A stretch of 7,899 nt of DNA from Akkermansiaceae bacterium UBA5689 (GTDB taxonomy: Bacteria > Verrucomicrobiota > Verrucomicrobiia > Verrucomicrobiales > Akkermansiaceae). The position numbers and the translations under genes are program-made. The notes below the pieces were generated by a model. That model searched no databases. It was not told the origin of the DNA and saw only the letters and a list, made by a program, of their open reading frames with translations. Of this stretch, positions 1 to 6,635 are shown one piece after another; position 1 is the first letter of the stretch; each line of letters starts with the position of its first letter. Location: assembly GCA_002420305.1 (NCBI GenBank), contig DIHT01000096.1:1-7899 (forward strand), written 5' to 3'.

Positions 1-186
1 GGAGACTCCCCCATCTGGTCTCGCAAGATTCAGAGTCGCTTCGAACCCATTCCCCTCTCCCTCGACCTCCCCCGGAGCGAGGAACTTACCATCAAGGTCA
101 CATTTGACGGACCCTTGGCCTTCCCCTGCGGGGTAGACCTCCGGGACGCACACGTGATTCGCAGCAACAATCTCAACCCCGAATAA
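1..186 (+). CDS. 3' end of a gene for a possible NPCBM-like beta-sandwich protein (partial)
   Basis: The first reading frame is open from base 1 and ends at a TAA at 184-186, giving 61 C-terminal residues. Its start lies outside the window. The visible pattern is a short 'D-x-P-I-W-S' strand, then 'P-L-S-L-D-L', a strand 'E-E-L-T-I-K-V', and finally 'V-D-L-R-D-A-H-V-I-R'. This order resembles the end of NPCBM/NEW2-type carbohydrate-binding domains, which typically run 'W..., P..V.VDL.., EL.L.V, DHADWADA.L'. The histidine-tryptophan part of that motif is not conserved here, so the family call is tentative. The stop codon is only 11 bases before the next start and overlaps that gene's ribosome-binding site. 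The gene therefore very likely belongs to the same transcript and may be translationally coupled to it. It could instead be another beta-rich extracytoplasmic domain. That it is a real coding end is much surer than the family. Confidence 0.6.
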   Translation, partial: GDSPIWSRKIQSRFEPIPLSLDLPRSEELTIKVTFDGPLAFPCGVDLRDAHVIRSNNLNPE

Positions 187-190
187 GGAA
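185..190 (+). promoter_or_regulatory. Shine-Dalgarno site AAGGAA for the BatA-like gene
   Basis: AAGGAA lies 7 bases before the ATG at 198, a good position for a ribosome-binding site, and its first two bases are the end of the preceding TAA stop. It supports the start at 198 and suggests coupling of translation between the two genes. It is the only convincing Shine-Dalgarno-like site at a gene start in the window. Confidence 0.6.
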
Positions 191-197
191 ACACCTC

Positions 198-2396
198 ATG
201 GGAGCACTCAATTCAGTCGGACTTTGGACCATCATTGGCCTGCTTGGCATCGCAGTACCAATTATCATTCACCTCCTCTACCGGAAACACCGCCGCCAAA
301 CCGACTGGGCGGCAATGGAGCTTTTACGCAAGGCTCTGGTTACCCGATCCGGTCAGGTCAAGATTGAAGACCTACTCATTCTTTTCCTGCGTTGCCTCGC
401 CCTCGCGCTTCTGGCACTGGCGCTGATGCGGATCACCCTCGACTCCAATTCCGCCATTGGAGAGAAACGAATCGGCATGGTTGTCGCCATTGATGCTTCC
501 TACAGCATGAACCACGGTGAGTTTTCCCGCTTCGACAGCGCGGTAGCAAAGGCGGGCGAAATCCTGGAGAAAACTGCAAAGGAAGGAGACCCCGTAAGCA
601 TCGTACTCATGAGCAGCCGTCCCGAGATCCTTCTCCGCAGCGCCAGATATGACCCCGTTCAAGTCAAAACGATCCTCAATGCACTCGATTCTGCAGGGCA
701 GAATTCCCTGAACCTCGAGACTAATATCGAGCTTCTCGACGAGCTCGTGGCCGAGCTGAAGACCCCGGGCAAGGAAGTTTTCCTCATCACAGATTCTCAG
801 GAAATGGACTGGGCGGAGCTCCCACCCGCGGCCCGCAACTCTCTCGAAAACCTTCAGGAAAATGCCAACGTCTTCGTCATTCCAGCAGTCACTGAAGGAG
901 AAGATAACCTCGCAATTGAGAGCCTGAACTATACCTGGGGATCGCTCCGGAAATCTGGCGAGGCGCGCTTCACTGCACTTGTTCGCAATACCGGACGCAG
1001 CTCCGAGGAGAGCGCAACCCTTGAATTTTCTATCGATGACACCCTGACCAAGCGAGTAGCCGTTGGCAGCCTTGCCGCGGGAGAATCCCGCCCTATTGAG
1101 TTTACCACTCAGTTCGAGAAGGCCGGGAATGTGAGCTTGCGTGCGGAATTAAGTAAGGATGACCTTGCTGACGACAATGTCCGCCACGCTGTGGCCCGGA
1201 TCCGCCCTGGGATCCGCGTCCTCCTCCTCGAGGGTGATATCGAAAACGTCGTGGGCAACCGCAGTGGCGGTTATTATGCCAAAGTAGCTCTGAGTCCTCA
1301 GGACAGCGACGAGGAAGAAGGTGTGGTAGTCAACGAAATCGACCCTGCTGATTTTGCCCTCGAGAAGCTCAAGGACTATGAGGTGGTAGTGATGAACAAC
1401 GTTCTCACCGTCTCTCCCTCAACGGCTAAGAGACTCAAGCGCTTCGTCTCCAACGGTGGGGGCCTGATCGTCTTCGCGGGGGACCGGGTGGAGGCCTCTG
1501 CATACAACCAGAGCCTCGGTGCAGCAGGAGAGGGAATCCTCCCCGCCGAACTCGGTGAGGTCTCCTCCAGCGAGACCGAAGAGGGCTGGACCATGGAAGC
1601 CGCTAAGTCTGACCACCTCCTTTCCCGACTTACCGCTCGCTACCCGGAAAAGCTTCTTGATGCCATCCGTATCACGAAACAGATCGAAGCTACTCCGACC
1701 GAAAATGGCGAAGTTCTAATCACCTCCCAGTCAGGGAATCCCGTCCTGCTCAGTCGTTCAACAGGGTCCGGCACAGTTCTCCTTTTTACAACCTCGGCAA
1801 GCAAGCGCTGGAACAATCTCCCCCGGGAGCCCCTCTACGCGATCCTTCTTCAACAGGCTGTCACCATGCTCACCAGTGATCCGGATCGCCTACAGCTCAC
1901 TGTCGGTAGTGATGCCTCACTTCCCCTCACCAAGCGGGAAGCCGGTGAATTCGTCGACCTGTTGAGTCCGGGCACAGAAGAGCCCGAGGAGATTCGGGTC
2001 ATCCAGAATGGAGATCAACTCGCAGCGCCTGTTTCTCTCACCAAGCACGGGATCTACGAAATTAAAGCCGAAGAGGGCAAACCTGGCGTGGCGATTGCCG
2101 CCAATGTGAATGCCAGCGAATCCAACGTCAGGGTCGTCGAATCCGCTGCCCTTAACAACACTCTCGACTCGACTGGCGTGCAAGTTCTTAGCCGGGAAGG
2201 ATCAATTTCCAAGGCTATCGAGGACGCCCGCCGCGGAAGCGAGCTATCACAACGACTCCTGCTCGCAGCTCTCATCGTCTTCATCCTTCAGAGTGTCCTC
2301 GCCCGCCGTTTCACCAACCGCATCAACAAGGACGACACCAAAGACCTTTCCACTACCCTGCAAATGAGCCAGGTCGCCGCCGCTCGCCGCAGCTAG
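198..2396 (+). CDS. BatA-like membrane protein with vWA and amidotransferase-like domains
   Basis: This 732-residue protein begins with the BatA / aerotolerance-regulator N-terminal module. That module has a membrane helix at about 8-28 ending in 'P-I-I-I-H-L-L', the 'D-W-A-A-M-E-L-L' segment at 36-43, 'K-I-E-D-L-L' at 55-60 and a second helix at about 57-77. A vWA domain follows (about 92-230) with a complete MIDAS: DASYS at 99-103, a candidate Thr at 175 and TDS at 198-200. Residues about 238-335 look like an Ig/CARDB beta domain ('A-L-V-R-N-T-G'). Residues about 337-560 resemble a class I glutamine-amidotransferase-like fold ('V-L-L-L-E-G-D' at 341-347; 'F-V-S-N-G-G-G-L-I-V-F-A-G' at 416-428; 'W-N-N-L-P' at 538-542), but the usual nucleophile cysteine is absent, so catalysis is unlikely. 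A final helix lies at about 686-702 with a basic tail. The central part is inferred to be periplasmic. Family members often act beside MoxR ATPases; the cellular role here is unknown. Confidence 0.88.
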   Translation: MGALNSVGLWTIIGLLGIAVPIIIHLLYRKHRRQTDWAAMELLRKALVTRSGQVKIEDLLILFLRCLALALLALALMRITLDSNSAIGEKRIGMVVAIDASYSMNHGEFSRFDSAVAKAGEILEKTAKEGDPVSIVLMSSRPEILLRSARYDPVQVKTILNALDSAGQNSLNLETNIELLDELVAELKTPGKEVFLITDSQEMDWAELPPAARNSLENLQENANVFVIPAVTEGEDNLAIESLNYTWGSLRKSGEARFTALVRNTGRSSEESATLEFSIDDTLTKRVAVGSLAAGESRPIEFTTQFEKAGNVSLRAELSKDDLADDNVRHAVARIRPGIRVLLLEGDIENVVGNRSGGYYAKVALSPQDSDEEEGVVVNEIDPADFALEKLKDYEVVVMNNVLTVSPSTAKRLKRFVSNGGGLIVFAGDRVEASAYNQSLGAAGEGILPAELGEVSSSETEEGWTMEAAKSDHLLSRLTARYPEKLLDAIRITKQIEATPTENGEVLITSQSGNPVLLSRSTGSGTVLLFTTSASKRWNNLPREPLYAILLQQAVTMLTSDPDRLQLTVGSDASLPLTKREAGEFVDLLSPGTEEPEEIRVIQNGDQLAAPVSLTKHGIYEIKAEEGKPGVAIAANVNASESNVRVVESAALNNTLDSTGVQVLSREGSISKAIEDARRGSELSQRLLLAALIVFILQSVLARRFTNRINKDDTKDLSTTLQMSQVAAARRS

Positions 2397-2443
2397 CCAG
2401 TCACTTAATCCTTTTTCGAAGTACACCACTAACGCCACACGCC

Positions 2444-4837
2444 ATGTTCAAGAAACTGTTGGGACTTGATTCTTCACAAGAGATCGATCAGTGGGAACTC
2501 GCCTTCCGGGGCGGCCCCTTCCTGGGAATTCTCCTTATTGTGGCTGCCATTGCCTTCGCGATCTTCCTCTATCGCCGTGAGCAACTGGTGACCCGCAACC
2601 GCCGCATCACCATGATTGCGCTCCAAGCGGCCGTCCTGCTCCTCCTGATTCTGGTTCTGATGCAACCCTACGCCAAGATCAGGACCAGCAACGAATCGAA
2701 GCGATCGATGATCGTAATGCTCGACACCTCCCGAAGCATGGCGATCGAGGACCCGAGGACTGCGGCCAGTGATGTCGAAGAAGCCGCCAAGGCCCTGGGC
2801 AAGATGGCCCTCAACGCTCCTGCCCTTGGATCTGACGACGCTCGGGGCATGAAGGAAGAACTCGGCTCTACCCGCCGGATCGATCTTGCCCGGGCCGCTC
2901 TCGCTAACGAGGACATGAAGCTTCTCGACCAATTGGAAGAGAGCTACGATCTCCGATTCTTTACCTTCGACTCTCAACTACGCAGCGAAGATGCCAGGAC
3001 CCCCGCAACCCAGCCCGCCGACGACGACTCGCAGCCGGCTCCCCTGCCTGTTGCAGAAGGCATATCCTCCCAGATCGGCAATGCCATCGAAGATGCCGTG
3101 GACCGGTTCTCGGGACAACCGCTTGCCGGGGCTATGGTCATCAGCGACTTTGCATGGGTTGAAGGCAAAGATCCCGTCAACGTGGCCCGCAGGCTGAAAG
3201 AGCGCCGTGTTCCTCTCTACACCGTTCCGGTTGGGCTCCCCGCCCCACCAGACATCAATATCCGTGGAGCCATCGCGCCGGAGGTTGTCTTCAAGGGCGA
3301 CCGCGTTCCACTGCGAGTAAAAATTGAGTCTCGTGGATTTGCTGGAAAGGCGGTCCAACTCTACTTCCGGGTCAATGAGGACGAGAAGGAAAGCAAGCAG
3401 GTTACCCTCAAAAATGGAGTTCAGTTCGAAGAGTTCATGTTCATCCCGGAGGCCGAATCAGGAACTCTCGAGCTCAGCTTCGAGATCAAGCTGCAGGAGG
3501 GCGAGATCACCGAAGTCAACAACGCCACCACCCACCGGGTGCGAATTCTCGATGAAAAGATCAAAGTCCTCTACGTCGAAGGTATGCCAAGGTGGGAATT
3601 CCGCTACCTTCGCTGGGTCCTCCTGCGCGACCCCCGCCTTCAGGTCCAATTCCTCATGACTCAGGGTGACCCTGCTCTCGCGGCTTCCTCTCCGTTACAT
3701 ATCGGCCGCTTCCCCGAAGATCCCAAGGTTGCCCTTCAATACGACCTTATTATTCTCGGTGACGTCTCATCATCCTACTTTAATGCTGCCCAGACTCAGC
3801 TGATCGAGAAACTCGTCCGCGAACGCGGTGGATCGCTCCTCATGCTGGCTGGCCCCATGGCTGCGCCCTCTACCTATCGAGACAATCCCATTGGCGATCT
3901 CTTGCCCATCAACATCGGCACCGGAGGCACCTTCTACCCCGGCAATAATATCTCCCCGGAAGTTACCGAAGATGGCCAGAAGAGCCTCGCGACCTCCCTC
4001 TCTCTCTCTCCGGATGTCAGTGCCCGCATCTGGCGTAATGTCAACTACATGTCTCTCCCCAATCTCGCGGGAGCAAAATCCGGAGCTACCGTTCTCCTGC
4101 GTCTTCCGAAGGCCAATGATGCCGAAGCCGACTACCCGTTGGTCGCGTGGCACCGCTACGGAACCGGCAAGAGCCTGTTTGTGGCCACTGAAGACCTCTG
4201 GCGTATGCGTCTTGAGGTAGGGGACCGCTTCCATGCCCGCTTCTGGGGGCAGACTATCCAGTTCCTCACCCTCTCCCGGCTCCTCGGGGCCAACAAGCAG
4301 ATCAGCATCGAGACTGATAGCAACAGCTACAGTGCGGGAGACCAGATCCGCGTCTTCGCCAATGTGCTCACCGAATCATTTGAGCCCGTGGAAGGAGACA
4401 GCTACGAAGTCGTTCTTGAGAAGAAAGAGAACCCGGACTCCGCCACCACCATCGAGATGACTGCAGTCGAGAGCACTCCCGGCCTGTACGCGGGATCCTA
4501 TCTCGCGGGCAAGGATGGCAATTACGAGATCAAGACCCAACCACAGGACGCCGATATATCCAACGCCGCAGAGTTTTCGGTCCAGACTGTCGATCTTGAG
4601 GACCGGGAAACCGCCATGCAGCCCGATGTCGCCCGTCAGGCCGCTGAAATTTCGGGCGGCCGGCAATTAAGCCTCGCCAGTCTGGGGGACTTCCCCAGCA
4701 CTCTTCCCGAGGAGACACTCATCGCCAACACCGTTAAGATCGAAAGGGACCTCTGGGATACCCCCCTCTGGTTTATCCTCATCGCCGCCCTGGCAGGAGC
4801 CGAGTGGTTCCTGCGACGGAAAGATAACCTCGTTTAA
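2444..4837 (+). CDS. Membrane vWA protein with degenerate glutamine-amidotransferase-like domain
   Basis: The 797-residue product has membrane helices at about 26-43 and 55-73, then a vWA domain starting with the MIDAS motif DTSRS at 94-98 and ending near 265. Loop 3 is 'V-I-S-D-F' (Asp235). The threonine usual in loop 2 seems replaced by serine (208-209). The vWA domain carries two insertions, at about 105-150 and a proline/acidic stretch at about 182-205. A beta domain (about 272-368) precedes an amidotransferase-like region opening with 'V-L-Y-V-E-G-M-P-R-W-E-F-R-Y-L' at 375-389 and closing with 'D-L-W-R-M-R' and 'R-F-W-G-Q' near 584-603. Both blocks are characteristic of large PVC-type vWA proteins. 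No cysteine is present, so it cannot be a Cys-dependent amidotransferase. A further beta domain (about 616-715) leads to a C-terminal helix at about 774-790. It lies 47 bases after the BatA-like gene, without a clear Shine-Dalgarno site. It probably partners that protein in the envelope; the substrate is unknown. Confidence 0.87.
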   Translation: MFKKLLGLDSSQEIDQWELAFRGGPFLGILLIVAAIAFAIFLYRREQLVTRNRRITMIALQAAVLLLLILVLMQPYAKIRTSNESKRSMIVMLDTSRSMAIEDPRTAASDVEEAAKALGKMALNAPALGSDDARGMKEELGSTRRIDLARAALANEDMKLLDQLEESYDLRFFTFDSQLRSEDARTPATQPADDDSQPAPLPVAEGISSQIGNAIEDAVDRFSGQPLAGAMVISDFAWVEGKDPVNVARRLKERRVPLYTVPVGLPAPPDINIRGAIAPEVVFKGDRVPLRVKIESRGFAGKAVQLYFRVNEDEKESKQVTLKNGVQFEEFMFIPEAESGTLELSFEIKLQEGEITEVNNATTHRVRILDEKIKVLYVEGMPRWEFRYLRWVLLRDPRLQVQFLMTQGDPALAASSPLHIGRFPEDPKVALQYDLIILGDVSSSYFNAAQTQLIEKLVRERGGSLLMLAGPMAAPSTYRDNPIGDLLPINIGTGGTFYPGNNISPEVTEDGQKSLATSLSLSPDVSARIWRNVNYMSLPNLAGAKSGATVLLRLPKANDAEADYPLVAWHRYGTGKSLFVATEDLWRMRLEVGDRFHARFWGQTIQFLTLSRLLGANKQISIETDSNSYSAGDQIRVFANVLTESFEPVEGDSYEVVLEKKENPDSATTIEMTAVESTPGLYAGSYLAGKDGNYEIKTQPQDADISNAAEFSVQTVDLEDRETAMQPDVARQAAEISGGRQLSLASLGDFPSTLPEETLIANTVKIERDLWDTPLWFILIAALAGAEWFLRRKDNLV
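3998..4010 (+). repeat. CT dinucleotide run inside the second vWA gene
   Basis: A 13-base uninterrupted alternation of C and T (six and a half units) encodes part of a Ser-Leu-Ser-Leu-Ser stretch at about residues 518-522 of the second vWA protein. The frame is intact here. The run is short and may be simple codon-choice chance; slippage at such a site would truncate the protein in the middle of its amidotransferase-like region. Confidence 0.6.
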
Positions 4838-4871
4838 CCGAGATTGTACAACTCAACCACAGAATAGAACA

Positions 4872-6635
4872 ATGGCCGAAGGACAAGAAAACGGCATCGA
4901 ACAACGCCTCAGACAAGCCTACCGCGAGGAACGACGGTGGTACAATATCCGCGGGGCTTCCCGGCTTACGCTCTGGCTGATTGCTCTACTGGCGGTAGCC
5001 TTTCTCATTGACTGGGGGCTCTTTGCCAAGACCCAGGTGTCAGGCATTACTGGCCTGGCTCTTCTCGTCGTGAACCTGGGAATCCTGACATGGGTCTACC
5101 ACCGCGAATGGGGGCAATACCTCAAGAGTTATGACTCTCTTACGACCGCCCTTGAGGTAGAAAAGCGCCACCCGGAGCTAAGTTCCCTGCTCGTCTCCTA
5201 CATGCAACTCAAGGACGAACCGGAATTACATGAGGGTAACATCTCGCAGGACTTGGTGAAGGCCATGCGGGACCAAGCTATCGAATTCAGCCGCCCGATC
5301 GACTTCAAGGACATCGTGGACCTCGGCCAACTGCGTAAGATTGGGGCAGTCGCGGTAGTTCTTTTCCTCATCTTTTCCATCGCTGGGATTTTCAACAAGG
5401 AACACACTGGTGTTCTCTTCCAGCGTCTACTGGGGAAGGATGCGGAGTATCCAACCAATACCGTGATCACGGGAACCAGTGAGAACCTTACTATCCGAGT
5501 CGGAGGAGAGCCGGTGATCACTGCCACGGTCGCGGAGGACGGAGAGGTTCCCGAAGGTGGAACTCTCTTCATGAAGGACAAAAATTCCTCTGAGACAGTG
5601 TGGAAGGAAGTCCCCATGAAACGGAACGAAGACCCCACCAACAAATTCTCTTTCAAACTCAAACCCGTCAACCGGGACACCCTCTTCTATGTGAAAATAG
5701 GGGATGATCGCAGCGAACAATACACCATCGACGTCATCACTTCGCCACAAATCGAAAGCGTCGATATCGCCCTTCAATATCCGGAATACATGAACCGGGA
5801 TGCCGGAACCTATGACGACCTGAATCTTGAGGTTCCGGAAAACACCACCGTGAAGTGGACTGTCCGGTGTAATACTCCTGTAAGTTCCTGGGAAGTCCTC
5901 GTCCCCTCGGATTGGGGAGAGCAGACCGCGGAAAACAAACCCGAGGAGTCCGACCCCGAGACAGACAAAGACGCACCTAAGTTTCGCTCTATCCCCGCGA
6001 CTCTCGACGAGGCAGGCACCACCGCCACATTCGAGATCCCTGTCGCCAAGGCTCTCAAGTATTCCTTCCGGTGGACTGAAAAGGCCAATGGGTTCCAATA
6101 CGAAGACGTTCAATATGGAGTCAAGGTGACAACCGACGGGCTCCCGGACGTGGACCTCATCGAACCCCGGGAAGTTGGTTATGCTACCGTCGGTAAGGTC
6201 GTCAGCATGGAAGCCAAGGGGACCGATGACATTGGCCTCGATAAAGCTTGGCTGGTCTACTCTCTCAATGGGGCCGACGAGACCAAGGTCGAGATCTTTA
6301 ATTTCGAGGGAGATACCAACAAAACCTTTAATTACAGCTGGAAACTTGCTGACAACCTCAAGGAGCTTAAGCCTGACGACCGCGTATCCTTCCAGATTGA
6401 GGTTGCGGACAGGCATCCTGACCGGGAAATCCACCTGCGGCGCACGGCCCCGCGACAATTGACTATCGTTACTCCCGAAGCTTACCTAGAATGGTATCGC
6501 ACCGAATACGGATCGCAGATCGAAGAACTGAAGCGTTCCCGCAATCAGGAACTCGCTGCCCAGAAGGCGGTAACCCAGATACAGACCGAAGAGGGCATCG
6601 AACCCGTCAAAGAAGAAGATGATGAAAACGAATAG
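4872..6635 (+). CDS. DUF4175-like membrane protein with large extracytoplasmic beta-rich region
   Basis: The 587-residue product has a charged N-terminus, two membrane helices at about 32-51 and 58-76, and a cytoplasmic-looking segment. That segment holds 'V-E-K-R-H-P-E-L-S-S-L-L-V-S' (96-109), matching the 'ERRFPEL..RL.S' signature of DUF4175-like proteins in PVC bacteria. A third helix spans about 157-174. The outer part begins with 'F-Q-R-L-L' (183-187) and 'Y-P-T-N-T' (193-197). It then shows strands with 'A-L-Q-Y-P-E-Y' (300-306), 'T-V-K-W-T-V-R-C-N-T-P-V' (326-337), 'D-D-I-G-L-D-K-A-W-L-V-Y' (452-463) and 'P-D-D-R-V-S-F-Q-I-E-V-A-D' (501-513), typical of this family's Ig-like region. 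An acidic linker sits at about 350-369. The end is a short helix and acidic tail (537-587). Family members often continue into long coiled coils; this one stops early, and the next gene may supply that part. No biochemical activity is assigned. There is no strong Shine-Dalgarno site in the 34-base gap before it. Confidence 0.82.
   Translation: MAEGQENGIEQRLRQAYREERRWYNIRGASRLTLWLIALLAVAFLIDWGLFAKTQVSGITGLALLVVNLGILTWVYHREWGQYLKSYDSLTTALEVEKRHPELSSLLVSYMQLKDEPELHEGNISQDLVKAMRDQAIEFSRPIDFKDIVDLGQLRKIGAVAVVLFLIFSIAGIFNKEHTGVLFQRLLGKDAEYPTNTVITGTSENLTIRVGGEPVITATVAEDGEVPEGGTLFMKDKNSSETVWKEVPMKRNEDPTNKFSFKLKPVNRDTLFYVKIGDDRSEQYTIDVITSPQIESVDIALQYPEYMNRDAGTYDDLNLEVPENTTVKWTVRCNTPVSSWEVLVPSDWGEQTAENKPEESDPETDKDAPKFRSIPATLDEAGTTATFEIPVAKALKYSFRWTEKANGFQYEDVQYGVKVTTDGLPDVDLIEPREVGYATVGKVVSMEAKGTDDIGLDKAWLVYSLNGADETKVEIFNFEGDTNKTFNYSWKLADNLKELKPDDRVSFQIEVADRHPDREIHLRRTAPRQLTIVTPEAYLEWYRTEYGSQIEELKRSRNQELAAQKAVTQIQTEEGIEPVKEEDDENE
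6619..6635 (+). other. 17-base gene overlap, probable translational coupling
   Basis: The DUF4175-like gene ends with TAG at 6633-6635, while the next gene starts in a different frame at ATG 6619 (or 6622). The purine-rich run AAAGAAGAAG just upstream (6609-6618) is a weak ribosome-binding candidate set too close to the first ATG. Re-initiation by ribosomes ending the upstream gene is therefore the likelier mode. Confidence 0.6.

Noticed and set aside
337..560. Active glutamine amidotransferase activity in either vWA protein (residue numbers of the first protein given here)
   Set aside because: The fold-like motifs are present, but no cysteine occurs at or near the nucleophile position in either protein, so enzyme activity is not supported.
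1198..1219. Repeated GGATCCGC element suggesting a regulatory direct repeat
   Set aside because: The two copies lie within coding sequence encoding Arg-Ile-Arg-Pro-Gly-Ile-Arg; codon repetition explains them.
2397..2443. Terminator or new promoter between the two vWA genes
   Set aside because: A short T-tract (CTTTTTC) is present but no GC-rich hairpin precedes it, and no convincing -35/-10 pair is visible.
2474..2977. 167-codon minus-strand frame opposite the second vWA gene
   Set aside because: It is a shadow of the MIDAS-containing region on the + strand, with no family features of its own.
5427..6458. 343-codon open frame on the minus strand
   Set aside because: It is antisense to the DUF4175-like gene, whose strands match a known family pattern. 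The minus-strand product shows no domain, signal or plausible start context.
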